Below, one piece after another: positions 16,557-24,598 of a DNA stretch of 64,000 bases (position 1 is the stretch's first letter; each line of letters begins with the position of its first letter). Origin of the DNA: Paracoccus sp. N5 (lineage in GTDB: Bacteria > Pseudomonadota > Alphaproteobacteria > Rhodobacterales > Rhodobacteraceae); the NCBI RefSeq assembly GCF_000371965.1, contig NZ_AQUO01000001.1, positions 2,116,001 through 2,180,000 of the forward strand. The letters are read 5' to 3'. The position numbers and the translations under genes were made by a program. The notes beneath the pieces were generated by a model. The model saw only the letters and a list, made by a program, of their open reading frames with translations, had not been told where the DNA came from and did no database searches.

Positions 16557-17723
16557 TCAGGCCGGCAGGAAGGCGCGGTCGTGGCGCAGGTGGCGCTCGA
16601 CCAGCTTGCGGCCCTGGCGGCCGGTGGTCAGGCGCCGGGCCGGGTCTTGCGGCAGCGTCGGAAGCAGGGCGCGGATTTCGCGCCGTGCGGCGGCCGAAAG
16701 CGCGAGCAGCGCCTGCGGTCCGGTCAGCAGCGATTCCGTCCAGATGCCGTTCGAGCGAACCAGCTCGTGCCGGTCGAAGAGCAGATGCAGGTAGCGCACG
16801 CCCGCAGCCGGCCGCAGCGCGCGGATACCGGGCAAGGCGGTCAGATGCTTGGCTGCGACCAGCACCTGGTCGGCGCCGAACATCCGCGCGGCGATGGCCG
16901 AGCGCAGCAGGACGCGATGCTGCGGCGAGACCAGCAGATCGCGCGCCGGCAGGTTCGGACCCAGCGCGTCGCGCGGGATCAGAATGGGACACAGGTTCGG
17001 CTGCAGGTCCAGTTGCCGGCCGTCCAGCGCCGTCCCGCCGATCCAGCGCAACGCTTGCACGCCGTGATCGCGGGTCAGAACCGCATCTCCGGACTGCAAG
17101 TCCTCGATGGGTTTTGCGCCGGTGGGGGTCTCGATCAGGGTGCCGGAGGTGAAACAGGGCGCCGCCGGCACCGTCGGGTCATAGGCGACCGAGGTCTGGC
17201 CGACACCGATCTTGTAGCTGCCGACATAGGTGAAGTCCGCCGCGGGATCGAACTGCGGCCAGGTGGGTTGACCACCCGAATCCAGCCGCATCTTCGGCAG
17301 GATCAGGGCGCTGTGGCGGCCGCCAAGCTCGAGCGGATAACCCGAGACGTCGTAATCCACATAGGTCGGGAAGCAGACATAGAATTCGTTCCCCGCCGCG
17401 TCCCGCAGGATCGCGGCATCCTGGAACGAGATCCGCTGACCCGCCGGCAGCGTCTCGGCCGCGCCGTCGGGGCCGAAGCTGGCGGGCTCCAGCAGCGCCT
17501 GGCCGTCGTCGCTGCCGGGGTCGTCGTAGAAACTGCCCGAACCGCCACGCGACAGATAGCCGAAGCGCGGATCGTCGTCCTCGATGCGGATCTCGCCCAT
17601 CCTCGCCTCGGCGAAGCTGATCTCGCGACGGTTGAGGAAGGGCAGATATTTGTCCGACCCCGTCGCGCCGGGGTCGTTGTAAACCTGGCTCGGGAACGTC
17701 GCCATCGCGATACGGTATTCCAT
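16557..17723 (-). CDS. Hint-domain protein with unassigned N-terminal region
   Basis: A 388-residue protein. Residues about 185-330 form a Hint_2-type domain starting at PCFTSGTLIETPTGAKPIED, with GDAVLTRDHGVQALRWIGG and LLVSPQHRVLLRS. The start Cys and the later His resemble self-splicing/autoprocessing Hint folds. The N-terminal ~180 residues (FPSQVYNDPGATGSDKYLPF, acidic and glycine-rich) match no family I know. No signal peptide is seen; related alphaproteobacterial Hint_2 proteins are often secreted calcium-binding proteins. ATG 17723 has gagg five bases upstream; a GTG at 17744 is less likely. Confidence 0.8.
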   Translation of the reverse strand: MEYRIAMATFPSQVYNDPGATGSDKYLPFLNRREISFAEARMGEIRIEDDDPRFGYLSRGGSGSFYDDPGSDDGQALLEPASFGPDGAAETLPAGQRISFQDAAILRDAAGNEFYVCFPTYVDYDVSGYPLELGGRHSALILPKMRLDSGGQPTWPQFDPAADFTYVGSYKIGVGQTSVAYDPTVPAAPCFTSGTLIETPTGAKPIEDLQSGDAVLTRDHGVQALRWIGGTALDGRQLDLQPNLCPILIPRDALGPNLPARDLLVSPQHRVLLRSAIAARMFGADQVLVAAKHLTALPGIRALRPAAGVRYLHLLFDRHELVRSNGIWTESLLTGPQALLALSAAARREIRALLPTLPQDPARRLTTGRQGRKLVERHLRHDRAFLPA

Positions 17724-17855
17724 GGCAGCCTCGGAAACAATCACAGGTTGTCAGGCTTGATACGAATCCGGCGCGCCAAATATCAATAAAAGGTTAATTT
17801 GTCGCCGCACGGCAAGGCCGGCATGTGGCGATCTTGCAACTTTTGCGCGAGTTGA

Positions 17856-18206
17856 CTAGGCCTCAGGCTCATCGCCCAGCGGCAGGGCGTGGCGCAGGAA
17901 ACGCTCGAAATCGTCGAGATCCACCGGCTCGAACTGACCGAAACCCTGCATCCAGACCGAGGCGTTGCGCAGCCCGTCGGGTTCCAGCTTGCACCAGATG
18001 ATGCGGCCGCGCCGTTCCTGCCGGATCAGCCCCGCCGCCGCGAGCACGGCGAGATGCTTGGAAATCGCCGCCAGGCTGACCTGGAAGGGCGCCGCGACAT
18101 CGGTCACCGCCATGTCGTCCTCCAGCAGCATGGCAAGGATCGCCCGCCGCGTCGGGTCGGCGAGGGCCGAGAAGATGGCGTCGAGGCTGGGTTGCGGCGC
18201 GGACAT
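17856..18206 (-). CDS. ArsR-family transcriptional regulator
   Basis: A 116-residue winged-helix regulator. The opening AIFSALADPTRRAILAML is the ArsR/SdpR start; the recognition helix region is VSLAAISKHLAVLAAAGLI and the wing RQERRGRIIWCKLEP. There is a single cysteine and no CxC metal-sensing box, so it is probably not a metal sensor. It is divergent from the ATP synthase Fo operon, 187 bases away; its target is not evident. No SRPBCC or transporter partner, the usual neighbour of SdpR types, is beside it. Confidence 0.88.
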   Translation of the reverse strand: MSAPQPSLDAIFSALADPTRRAILAMLLEDDMAVTDVAAPFQVSLAAISKHLAVLAAAGLIRQERRGRIIWCKLEPDGLRNASVWMQGFGQFEPVDLDDFERFLRHALPLGDEPEA

Positions 18207-18335
18207 CGGGCTTTGCTTAACTGTCCGGTTGAATATGGTCCGGAAGCACCACCGGCCGCAAGTCCGGGATTTCCCGTGCCGACGCGATTCTCATAATCTT
18301 GTAATTTCAACGCATTGCAGCGGGACCCGCATTGC

Positions 18336-18364
18336 TTGACTCGGGGGGCATCAGCCCCTATCAC
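18336..18364 (+). promoter_or_regulatory. Candidate sigma-70 promoter for the Fo operon
   Basis: TTGACT (18336-18341), a 17-base spacer, then TATCAC (18359-18364). Transcription would start about 25 bases before the atpI GTG. The spacer contains the small palindrome ggggcatcagcccc. Match to the -35 is strong and to the -10 moderate; no experimental support. Confidence 0.55.
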
Positions 18365-18393
18365 CGCCGCAACCGATAACGGGGGTGTGAGCC

Positions 18394-18735
18394 GTGGCCG
18401 AGGACGACCATGACGCCGCGCGGGCCCGGGACGCGGAGCGGCTGCGCGCGCTGGAGACCCGGCTGGGTGAGAAGGCGAAGGAAGAGCCGCCTTCGCGCGG
18501 GGAAGAGCATTTCAGCCAGGCCAACATGGCCTGGCGCATGGTGACGGAACTGGTGGCCGGTCTGGGGATCGGCTTCCTGATCGGGTTCGGGCTGGACTAT
18601 GTGACCGGCTTGCGGCCGGTCTTCATGGTGGTCTTCGTGTTGCTGGGCCTTGCGGCCGGCATCAAGACCATGATGCGGACCGCCAATGAGATAGGCAAGA
18701 CACCGGGTCAGCCCGGCGACGACAAGGGTGAGTGA
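18394..18735 (+). CDS. atpI: ATP synthase subunit I
   Basis: A 113-residue AtpI protein, a small membrane protein that helps assemble the c-ring. A charged N-terminus (about 1-45) precedes two membrane helices, MVTELVAGLGIGFLIGFGLD and PVFMVVFVLLGLAAGI. GTG is used as start. It is the first gene of the Fo operon and ends three bases before atpB. Low conservation is normal for AtpI; the assignment also rests on position. Confidence 0.9.
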   Translation: MAEDDHDAARARDAERLRALETRLGEKAKEEPPSRGEEHFSQANMAWRMVTELVAGLGIGFLIGFGLDYVTGLRPVFMVVFVLLGLAAGIKTMMRTANEIGKTPGQPGDDKGE

Positions 18736-18738
18736 CAA

Positions 18739-19479
18739 ATGGCAGAAGAAACCGGTGGCCTGACCTTCCATCCGATGGATCAATTCGTCGTCAAGCCGCT
18801 GTTCGGCGGCGAGCTGAACTGGTACACGCCGAGCAACGCGACGCTGTGGATGGCGCTGGCCGCCCTGGCGATCACCGCGCTTCTGGTCTTCGGCACCCGC
18901 GGCCGCGCCATCGTGCCGAACCGCCTGCAATCCATCGCCGAACTGCTTTACGGCATGGTCCGCAAGATGGTCGAGGACGTGACCGGCAAGGACGGGCTGA
19001 AATACTTCCCCTATGTGATGACGCTGTTCTGCTTCATCCTGTTCGCGAACTTCCTGGCGCTGCTGCCGAAATCCTTCTCGCCGACCTCGCATATCGCGGT
19101 AACGGCGGTGCTGGCGGTCATGGTCTTCCTGGGCGTCACCATCCTGGGCTTCGTCAAGAACGGCGCGCATTTCCTGGGCCTGTTCTGGGTCAGCTCGGCG
19201 CCGTTGGCGCTGCGGCCCATCCTGGCGGTGATCGAGCTGATCTCGTATTTCGTGCGCCCGGTCAGCCACTCGATCCGACTTGCGGGCAACATCATGGCCG
19301 GCCACGCGGTGATCAAGGTCTTTGCCGCCTTCGCCGCCATCGCCGCCATCGCGCCGATCTCGGTCGTCGCCATCACCGCCATGTATGGCCTCGAGGTGCT
19401 CGTCGCGCTGATCCAGGCCTATGTCTTCGCCATCCTGACCTGCGTCTATCTGAAGGACGCCCTGCATCCGGCGCACTGA
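18739..19479 (+). CDS. atpB: ATP synthase Fo subunit a
   Basis: Proton-channel subunit of the FoF1 ATP synthase, 246 residues, membrane. The helix carrying the essential Arg is SHSIRLAGNIMAGHAVIKVF. Other family features are HPMDQFVVKPLFGG at the N-terminus, FCFILFANFLALLPKSF and LVALIQAYVFAILTCVYLKD. It lies between atpI and atpE; the F1 genes are not in this window, as usual in Rhodobacteraceae where Fo and F1 operons are apart. Confidence 0.97.
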   Translation: MAEETGGLTFHPMDQFVVKPLFGGELNWYTPSNATLWMALAALAITALLVFGTRGRAIVPNRLQSIAELLYGMVRKMVEDVTGKDGLKYFPYVMTLFCFILFANFLALLPKSFSPTSHIAVTAVLAVMVFLGVTILGFVKNGAHFLGLFWVSSAPLALRPILAVIELISYFVRPVSHSIRLAGNIMAGHAVIKVFAAFAAIAAIAPISVVAITAMYGLEVLVALIQAYVFAILTCVYLKDALHPAH

Positions 19480-19542
19480 GCGCCGGACCCGCAGTCGGGA
19501 CCACATCGAAAAACCCTTTCCAAAGCCTCAAGGAGCATGAAC

Positions 19543-19776
19543 ATGGAAAATCTGGGTCAACTGGGACAGTACCTCGGCGCCGGTCTGGCTTGCGTCGGCA
19601 TGGCCGGTGCGGCCATGGGGGTGGGCAATGTCGCCGGCAACTACCTGGCGGGCGCCCTGCGCAACCCGTCGGCCGCCGCTTCGCAGACCGCCACGCTGTT
19701 CATCGGCATGGCCTTCGCCGAAGCCCTGGGGATCTTCTCGTTCCTGGTCGCGCTGCTGCTGCTGTTCGCAGTCTGA
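19543..19776 (+). CDS. atpE: ATP synthase Fo subunit c
   Basis: Proton-carrying ring subunit, 77 residues, two membrane helices joined by the polar loop LRNPSA. The ion-binding Glu is residue 60 in FIGMAFAEALGIFSF. The A-G rich first helix is GAGLACVGMAGAAMGVG. The ATG at 19543 is preferred over 19537 because aaggag ends seven bases before it but only one base before the other. Atypical spacing of 63 bases from atpB may allow separate translation of this abundant subunit. Confidence 0.96.
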   Translation: MENLGQLGQYLGAGLACVGMAGAAMGVGNVAGNYLAGALRNPSAAASQTATLFIGMAFAEALGIFSFLVALLLLFAV

Positions 19777-19852
19777 TCCTTTGCCATCCTTGCGGTTGGG
19801 TGGGGGCGTGACGCGCCCACCCGATTGTGAAACGACCGGCATGGGGTAGGAT

Positions 19853-20515
19853 ATGTTCAGCCTGTTGCAACAGACCGCGCCCGTCGTGGTCGAAGAAACC
19901 GAAACGGTGGTCATCACCGAATCCGCCGAAGCGGCGGGCCATGGCGCCGATGCGGCCCATGCCGTTGCCGGTGCTGCGGATGCTGCCCATGGTGCGGCCG
20001 GCCACGCCGCCAGCGCCCCCGGCATGCCGCAACTGGATTTCACGACCTTCGGCAACCAGATCTTCTGGCTGCTGGTCGTGCTGGCCGTGATCTATTGGGT
20101 CCTGTCGCGCATCGCGCTGCCGCGCATCGGCGGGGTCATCTCGGACCGGCAGGGCGCGATCACCGGCGACCTGATGGCGGCCGAGGAATTCAAGCAGAAG
20201 GCCAAGGAAGCCGAGGCCGCCTATGACAAGGCGCTGGCCGACGCCCGCTCCGAGGCGCAGAAGATCATCGCCGCCAACAAGGCCGAGATGCAGAAGGAAC
20301 TCGATGCCGCCATCGCCCATGCGGATGCGGAAATCGGTGCCCGCTCGGCCGAGTCCGAGAAGCGCATCGGCGAGATCCGCGCCTCGGCCGTCGAGGATGC
20401 GCGCTCGGTCGCCCGCGAGGTGACGGCCGCTCTGGTTGAGAATTTCGGCGGCGCCGCGGACCAGAACCTGGTCGGCGAGGCGGTCGATCAGCGGCTGAAG
20501 GGGACGCTGCAATGA
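19853..20515 (+). CDS. ATP synthase Fo subunit b' with His/Ala-rich N-terminal extension
   Basis: Peripheral-stalk subunit b' (often called atpF' or atpG), 220 residues. The membrane helix is FWLLVVLAVIYWVLSRIALP at about 70-88, followed by a long charged coiled coil (EEFKQKAKEAEAAYDKALAD). The first ~60 residues are an unusual extension with several histidines in an Ala/Gly background (GHGADAAHAVAGAADAAHG), longer than most b' N-termini. It overlaps atpF by four bases, giving the b'-b pair of photosynthetic and related bacteria. Confidence 0.94.
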   Translation: MFSLLQQTAPVVVEETETVVITESAEAAGHGADAAHAVAGAADAAHGAAGHAASAPGMPQLDFTTFGNQIFWLLVVLAVIYWVLSRIALPRIGGVISDRQGAITGDLMAAEEFKQKAKEAEAAYDKALADARSEAQKIIAANKAEMQKELDAAIAHADAEIGARSAESEKRIGEIRASAVEDARSVAREVTAALVENFGGAADQNLVGEAVDQRLKGTLQ

Positions 20516-21066
20516 AACGTCTGAGCGTTCTCTTTGCCCTGATGGCGAGCCCGGCCCTGGCGGCCACCGGCCCGTTCTTCTCGCTGCGCAACACCGACTT
20601 CATCGTCACGCTGGCCTTCCTGCTGTTCGTCGGCATCCTGGTCTATTTCCGGGTGCCGCAGATCGTCGGCGGCCTGCTGGACAAGCGTGCCGAAGGCATC
20701 CGCAACGACCTGGCCGAAGCCCGCCGCCTGCGCGAGGAAGCGCAGGAGATCTATGCGAGCTACGAGCGGCGCCAGCGCGAGGTCAAGACCCAGGCCGACG
20801 AGATCGTCGCCAATGCCAAGCGCGAGGCCGTGCTGGAGGCCGAGAAAGCCAAGAAGGCGCTGCAGCTGTCGATCGAGCGTCGTCTGAAGGCCGCCGAAGA
20901 GCAGATCGCCAGCGCCGAGGGCGATGCGGTCCGTGCCGTGCGCGACCGGGCGATCCAGACCGCGATCTCGGCCGCGACCGAGATCCTGGGCAAGCAGGCC
21001 ACCGCCGAACAGCGCGCCGCCGGCATCGACAAGGCCATCGACGACGTGGCGCGCCGGCTGAACTGA
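20512..21066 (+). CDS. atpF: ATP synthase Fo subunit b
   Basis: Second peripheral-stalk subunit, 184 residues. A short N-terminal hydrophobic segment (LSVLFALMASPALAA) is followed by the membrane helix FIVTLAFLLFVGILVYF and a long coiled coil (RLREEAQEIYASYERRQREV, KALQLSIERRLKAAEEQI). The start overlaps the b' stop in an ATGA. It is the last gene of the Fo operon and is followed by a strong terminator. Confidence 0.95.
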   Translation: MKRLSVLFALMASPALAATGPFFSLRNTDFIVTLAFLLFVGILVYFRVPQIVGGLLDKRAEGIRNDLAEARRLREEAQEIYASYERRQREVKTQADEIVANAKREAVLEAEKAKKALQLSIERRLKAAEEQIASAEGDAVRAVRDRAIQTAISAATEILGKQATAEQRAAGIDKAIDDVARRLN

Positions 21067-21113
21067 AACGAACGAGGGACGCGGCCAAGCGTTCCCGCCG
21101 GACAGTGATCTTG

Positions 21114-21145
21114 AACCCCGCGGCGGCAACGTCGCGGGGTTTTTT
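21114..21145 (+). terminator. Intrinsic terminator of the Fo operon
   Basis: aaccccgcg (21114-21122) pairs with cgcggggtt (21133-21141) across a 10-base loop, and a run of T follows to 21145. It lies 47 bases after the atpF stop. Confidence 0.92.
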
Positions 21146-21244
21146 CTTTGCCGGGGTCTTTGCCTTTCCGCCCATCGAGGGCGCAAAGGCAAAGGGCCGG
21201 CAGCATGGCTGCCGGCCCGCGCCCTGCGGCTGCCGTCTTGCGGA

Positions 21245-21925
21245 TCAGCGCGAGGGGAAGATCAGGATCTCGACGCGGCGGTTCTGCGCCCGGCCCGCGG
21301 CGGTGTCGTTCGAGGCGATGGGCTGGCTGGCACCGCGGCCCGCGGTCGAGACGCGGTTCGAGGCCACGCCGCCGGCGGTCAGGATGCCGGCGACCGACCG
21401 TGCCCGGCGCTCGGAAAGGTCCTGGTTGTAGGCGGCCGAGCCGGTGCTGTCGGTATGGCCGACGACCTGGATCGTGCTGTTCGGATACTGGTTCAGGTTG
21501 CGCGCGATGGTGTAGAGGTCGTTCTGCCCCTGCGCGCCCACCGCCGCCGAATCGGTCGCAAACAGCGTCGATTCCGGCATGATCACCGACAGGTGGTTGC
21601 CGTTGTTCACCACGCGGATGTTCGGGTTGTTCAGCGACTGCTGCAGCGCCTTCTGCTGCTGGTCGAGGATCGCGCCGCCGACGCCGCCGACCGCCGCGCC
21701 GACGATGGCGCCCTTGATGGCGTCCTTGCCCTGGCCGTTCTTGTCACTGTCGCGGGTCGCGCCCAGGATGCCGCCGACCACGGCGCCGGCGATGGCGCCT
21801 TGTTGGGCACGATTCATGCCCTGGCCGGTGGTGCTGCCGGTGCTGCCATATTGGTCGGTCGGCGCGCAGGCCGTCAGGGCGATCGCGCCGGCCGAGGCGA
21901 GAAGCAACGGAATACGGGTCTTCAT
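21245..21925 (-). CDS. Outer-membrane lipoprotein with glycine zipper and OmpA-like domain
   Basis: A 226-residue YiaD-like lipoprotein. The signal peptide ends in the lipobox LTAC (SAGAIALTACAPTDQYGS). Residues about 45-95 are glycine-zipper segments (GAIAGAVVGGILGA and GAIVGAAVGGVGGAILD). The OmpA-like peptidoglycan-binding domain covers about 115-226, with VVGHTDSTGSAAYNQDLSER, RARSVAGILTAGGV and QNRRVEILI. It probably links outer membrane and cell wall. Start 21925 has aaaggt upstream; the longer open frame precedes the signal sequence. Confidence 0.93.
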   Translation of the reverse strand: MKTRIPLLLASAGAIALTACAPTDQYGSTGSTTGQGMNRAQQGAIAGAVVGGILGATRDSDKNGQGKDAIKGAIVGAAVGGVGGAILDQQQKALQQSLNNPNIRVVNNGNHLSVIMPESTLFATDSAAVGAQGQNDLYTIARNLNQYPNSTIQVVGHTDSTGSAAYNQDLSERRARSVAGILTAGGVASNRVSTAGRGASQPIASNDTAAGRAQNRRVEILIFPSR

Positions 21926-22078
21926 TCGTTTACCTTTCTTTTCGGGGCGATCCACCGCCGCCTGTCCTTGCGACTGGTCCGGAGCATGGCCTCCGGCTCT
22001 GGGAGCCCAAACACCGCGACCATGGCATGAGTTCCCGGCCAAGGCTACAGAAAGGCGAAGAAATCCGGCGCCCCGGCG

Positions 22079-22672
22079 TCACAATGCGGCGATGGCGCGC
22101 GGCGCGATGCTCGCGCCTTCGCGGGCCAGCAGGGCGCGCTTGACCGCCTCGCCCCAGTGATAGCCGCCGATGCTGCCGTCGGTGCGGGTGACGCGGTGGC
22201 AGGGGATGGCCCAGCTGACCGGGTTCTGCCCCACCGCCGTGCCGACCGCCCGCAGCGCCCGCGGCCGGCCGATGCGCTCGGCCAGCACGGCATAGCTGAT
22301 GACCTGGCCAGCCGGCACTTCGGCCAGCGCGCGCCAGACCGCCAGCTGGAAGTCGGTGCCGGAAAGCGCGACGGTGATCTCGCCGCTGTCCGAGAGCAGG
22401 GCGGTGATGGCAGGGGCCAGCGCCTCGGGCGCCTCGACCGCGCGGGCGCCGGGCCAGCGCGCCATCAGGTCGGCCAGCACCGCCTCGGGCGCCATCTCGC
22501 CGGCAAAGCCCAGACCCCGAAGCGCGCCGCCGGTACCCAGCGCCACCACGGTGCCGAGCGGCGTCTCGAAGCGGCCCAGGCACAGCACCTCTGCATTCCC
22601 GACGGGCCGGGTGGCAAGGGCGATACGCAACCCGCTGGCGGGGGCGGCGGGGGAAAACAACGTCCGGGTCAT
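22079..22672 (-). CDS. ogt: Methylated-DNA-protein cysteine methyltransferase
   Basis: Repairs O6-methylguanine by transferring the methyl group to its own cysteine. The active site is NPVSWAIPCHRVTRTDG, with the DNA-binding helix GRPRALRAVGTAVGQ and FQLAVWRALAEVPAGQVISY before it. At 197 residues it has an Ogt-type N-terminal domain (about 30-95) but no Ada AraC or methylphosphotriester domain. It is divergent from nth, another base-damage gene, about 100 bases away. Confidence 0.94.
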   Translation of the reverse strand: MTRTLFSPAAPASGLRIALATRPVGNAEVLCLGRFETPLGTVVALGTGGALRGLGFAGEMAPEAVLADLMARWPGARAVEAPEALAPAITALLSDSGEITVALSGTDFQLAVWRALAEVPAGQVISYAVLAERIGRPRALRAVGTAVGQNPVSWAIPCHRVTRTDGSIGGYHWGEAVKRALLAREGASIAPRAIAAL

Positions 22673-22773
22673 GGCAACCTCGCTTCTGTCCGTGCCGCCA
22701 GATTAGCGCGCAACGGCCGGGAATCCATGCCGCAATGCTTGCGCTTCACGGCGGGGCGGGGCATCTGGAGGCC

Positions 22774-23442
22774 ATGGCACGCAGCGCATCCCTTCGCACC
22801 CCCCCGGCCTTGCCCTATGCGGCGCAGGTGGCGATCTTCTCGCGCTTCCGCGAGGCGAACCCGCATCCGGTGACCGAGCTGGAATACACCAATGCCTTCA
22901 CCCTGCTGGTCGCGGTGGCGCTGTCGGCGCAGGCGACCGACGTGGGGGTGAACAAGGCGACCAAGGCGCTGTTCGCCAGGATCTCGACACCGCAGCAGAT
23001 GCTGGAGCTGGGCCTGGACGCGCTGACCGAGCAGATCAAGACCATCGGTCTTTACCGCCAGAAAGCCAGGAACGTCATCGCCCTGTCGCGCATCCTGGTC
23101 GAGGACTACGGCGGAGAGGTGCCGCAATCGCGCGCCGCGCTGATGACCCTGCCGGGCGTCGGCCGCAAGACGGCGAACGTGGTGCTGAACAGCGTCTTCG
23201 ACTTCCCGGCCCAGGCGGTCGACACCCATATCTTCCGCGTCGGCAACCGCACCCGCATCGCGCCGGGCCGCGACGTCGAGGCGGTCGAACGCGCCATCGA
23301 GGACAATGTTCCCGTCCCCTTCCAGCAGAATGCGCATCACTGGCTGATCCTGCATGGCCGCTATATCTGCCAGGCGCGCCGCCCGCGCTGCAAGATCTGC
23401 CCCATCGAAGACCTCTGCCCCTATGAGGAGAAGACCGAATGA
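22774..23442 (+). CDS. nth: Endonuclease III
   Basis: DNA glycosylase/AP lyase for oxidised pyrimidines, 222 residues. The helix-hairpin-helix is LPGVGRKTANVVLN with the catalytic Lys in the HhH region and the catalytic Asp in QAVDTHIFRVGNR. The [4Fe-4S] cysteines are in CQARRPRCKICPIEDLC (C-x6-C-x2-C-x5-C). ATG 22774 has tggagg three bases upstream; an open extension to 22735 looks non-coding. The stop overlaps the following kinase gene by four bases. Confidence 0.96.
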   Translation: MARSASLRTPPALPYAAQVAIFSRFREANPHPVTELEYTNAFTLLVAVALSAQATDVGVNKATKALFARISTPQQMLELGLDALTEQIKTIGLYRQKARNVIALSRILVEDYGGEVPQSRAALMTLPGVGRKTANVVLNSVFDFPAQAVDTHIFRVGNRTRIAPGRDVEAVERAIEDNVPVPFQQNAHHWLILHGRYICQARRPRCKICPIEDLCPYEEKTE

Positions 23443-24446
23443 CCACCCCCTATGTGATCGGCATCGGCAATGCCGTGATGGACGTGATCGCGCCGACCTC
23501 GGAGGCCACGCTGGCGCGGCTGGGGGTGCAGCGCGGCATCATGCAGCTGATCGACCGCGAGCGGTCCGAGTTCCTGATGGCGGCGCAATCGGCCGATCCG
23601 CAGGCCGGCAAGGCGCGGCTGGTGCCGGGCGGCTCGGTGGCGAATACGCTGGCGGGGCTGGGGATGATGGGGCTGCGCACGGCCTTCATCGGCAAGGTGG
23701 CGGGCGACCCCCTGGGCCTGTCCTATGCCGAGCAGACCGAGGCGGCGGGCACGGTCTTCGTCAACCCGCCGGTCGCGGGCCCGGTCGCGCCGACCTCGCG
23801 CTCGATCATCTTCGTGACGCCGGACGGCGAGCGCTCGATGAACACCTATCTGGGGATTTCCGGCGAGATCGGCCCCGAGGACGTCAACCCCGCCACCTTC
23901 AGCGGCTGCGACTGGCTGTTCCTCGAAGGTTATCTCTTCGACAAGCCCGAGGGCAAGGCCGCCTTCCTGAAGGCGGCCGAGGCCTGCCACGCCGCGGGCG
24001 GCCAGGCGGGGATCGCGCTGTCGGACCCGTTCTGCGTCGACCGCCACCGCGAGGGTTTCCGCAGGCTGGTCGCCGGGCCGATGGACTATGTCATCGGCAA
24101 TGTCCATGAATGGCAATCGCTTTACCAGGTCGAGGATCTGGAGCAGGCGCTGACCCTTGCGCAGGCCGATTGCAGCACGGTGATCTGCACCCGCTCGGGC
24201 GAGGACGCCATCCTGATCCGGGGCGAGGAACGGGTGACGGCGCCGGTGCATCGCGTGGTGCCGATCGATGCCACCGGCGCCGGGGACCAGTTCGCCGCCG
24301 GGCTGATCCACGGCCTGGCGCGCGGTGTGCCGCTGGCCGTCGCGGGCCGCATGGGCTGCATCGCGGCGGCCGAGGTGATCTCGCATGTCGGCGCCCGGCC
24401 TGAAACCGATCTGCTGGCCGCCTTTCGGAGCGAAGGGCTGATCTAG
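23439..24446 (+). CDS. PfkB-family kinase, adenosine-kinase-like
   Basis: A 335-residue carbohydrate/nucleoside kinase. PfkB signatures are PGGSVANTLAGLGMMGLRTA at the substrate end and VPIDATGAGDQFAAGLIHGL with the catalytic Asp near the C-terminus. In Rhodobacteraceae such proteins are annotated as adenosine kinase (adenosine + ATP to AMP), but sugar specificity cannot be excluded from sequence. It is translationally coupled to nth. A palindromic intergenic repeat follows, shared with the convergent fatty-acid operon. Confidence 0.9.
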   Translation: MTTPYVIGIGNAVMDVIAPTSEATLARLGVQRGIMQLIDRERSEFLMAAQSADPQAGKARLVPGGSVANTLAGLGMMGLRTAFIGKVAGDPLGLSYAEQTEAAGTVFVNPPVAGPVAPTSRSIIFVTPDGERSMNTYLGISGEIGPEDVNPATFSGCDWLFLEGYLFDKPEGKAAFLKAAEACHAAGGQAGIALSDPFCVDRHREGFRRLVAGPMDYVIGNVHEWQSLYQVEDLEQALTLAQADCSTVICTRSGEDAILIRGEERVTAPVHRVVPIDATGAGDQFAAGLIHGLARGVPLAVAGRMGCIAAAEVISHVGARPETDLLAAFRSEGLI

Positions 24447-24464
24447 CCGCCCGTGGCGCGGGCA

Positions 24465-24549
24465 GCATGGGTATTTGGACAACGAAGAAAGCCTGAAGCG
24501 GAGAAGGCGCGCGTCTCATGCGCCTTCTTTGTTGTTCAAATACCCATGC
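24465..24549. repeat. Palindromic intergenic element between convergent genes
   Basis: The 25-base arm at 24465-24489 (containing gggtatttggacaacgaaga) is repeated in inverted form at 24525-24549 with two mismatches, and an inner stem gaaggcgc/gcgccttc (24503-24510 and 24520-24527) lies between. The whole 85 bases can fold into one hairpin on either strand between the kinase and fadB stops, so it could end transcription both ways. The arm is identical over 25 bases to the copy at 28860-28884 (opposite strand). Confidence 0.85.
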
Positions 24550-24598
24550 GACGTTTCGGACAAGGCCGAGGCTGGCGGCCTTGTCCGGTGGTTCCGGT

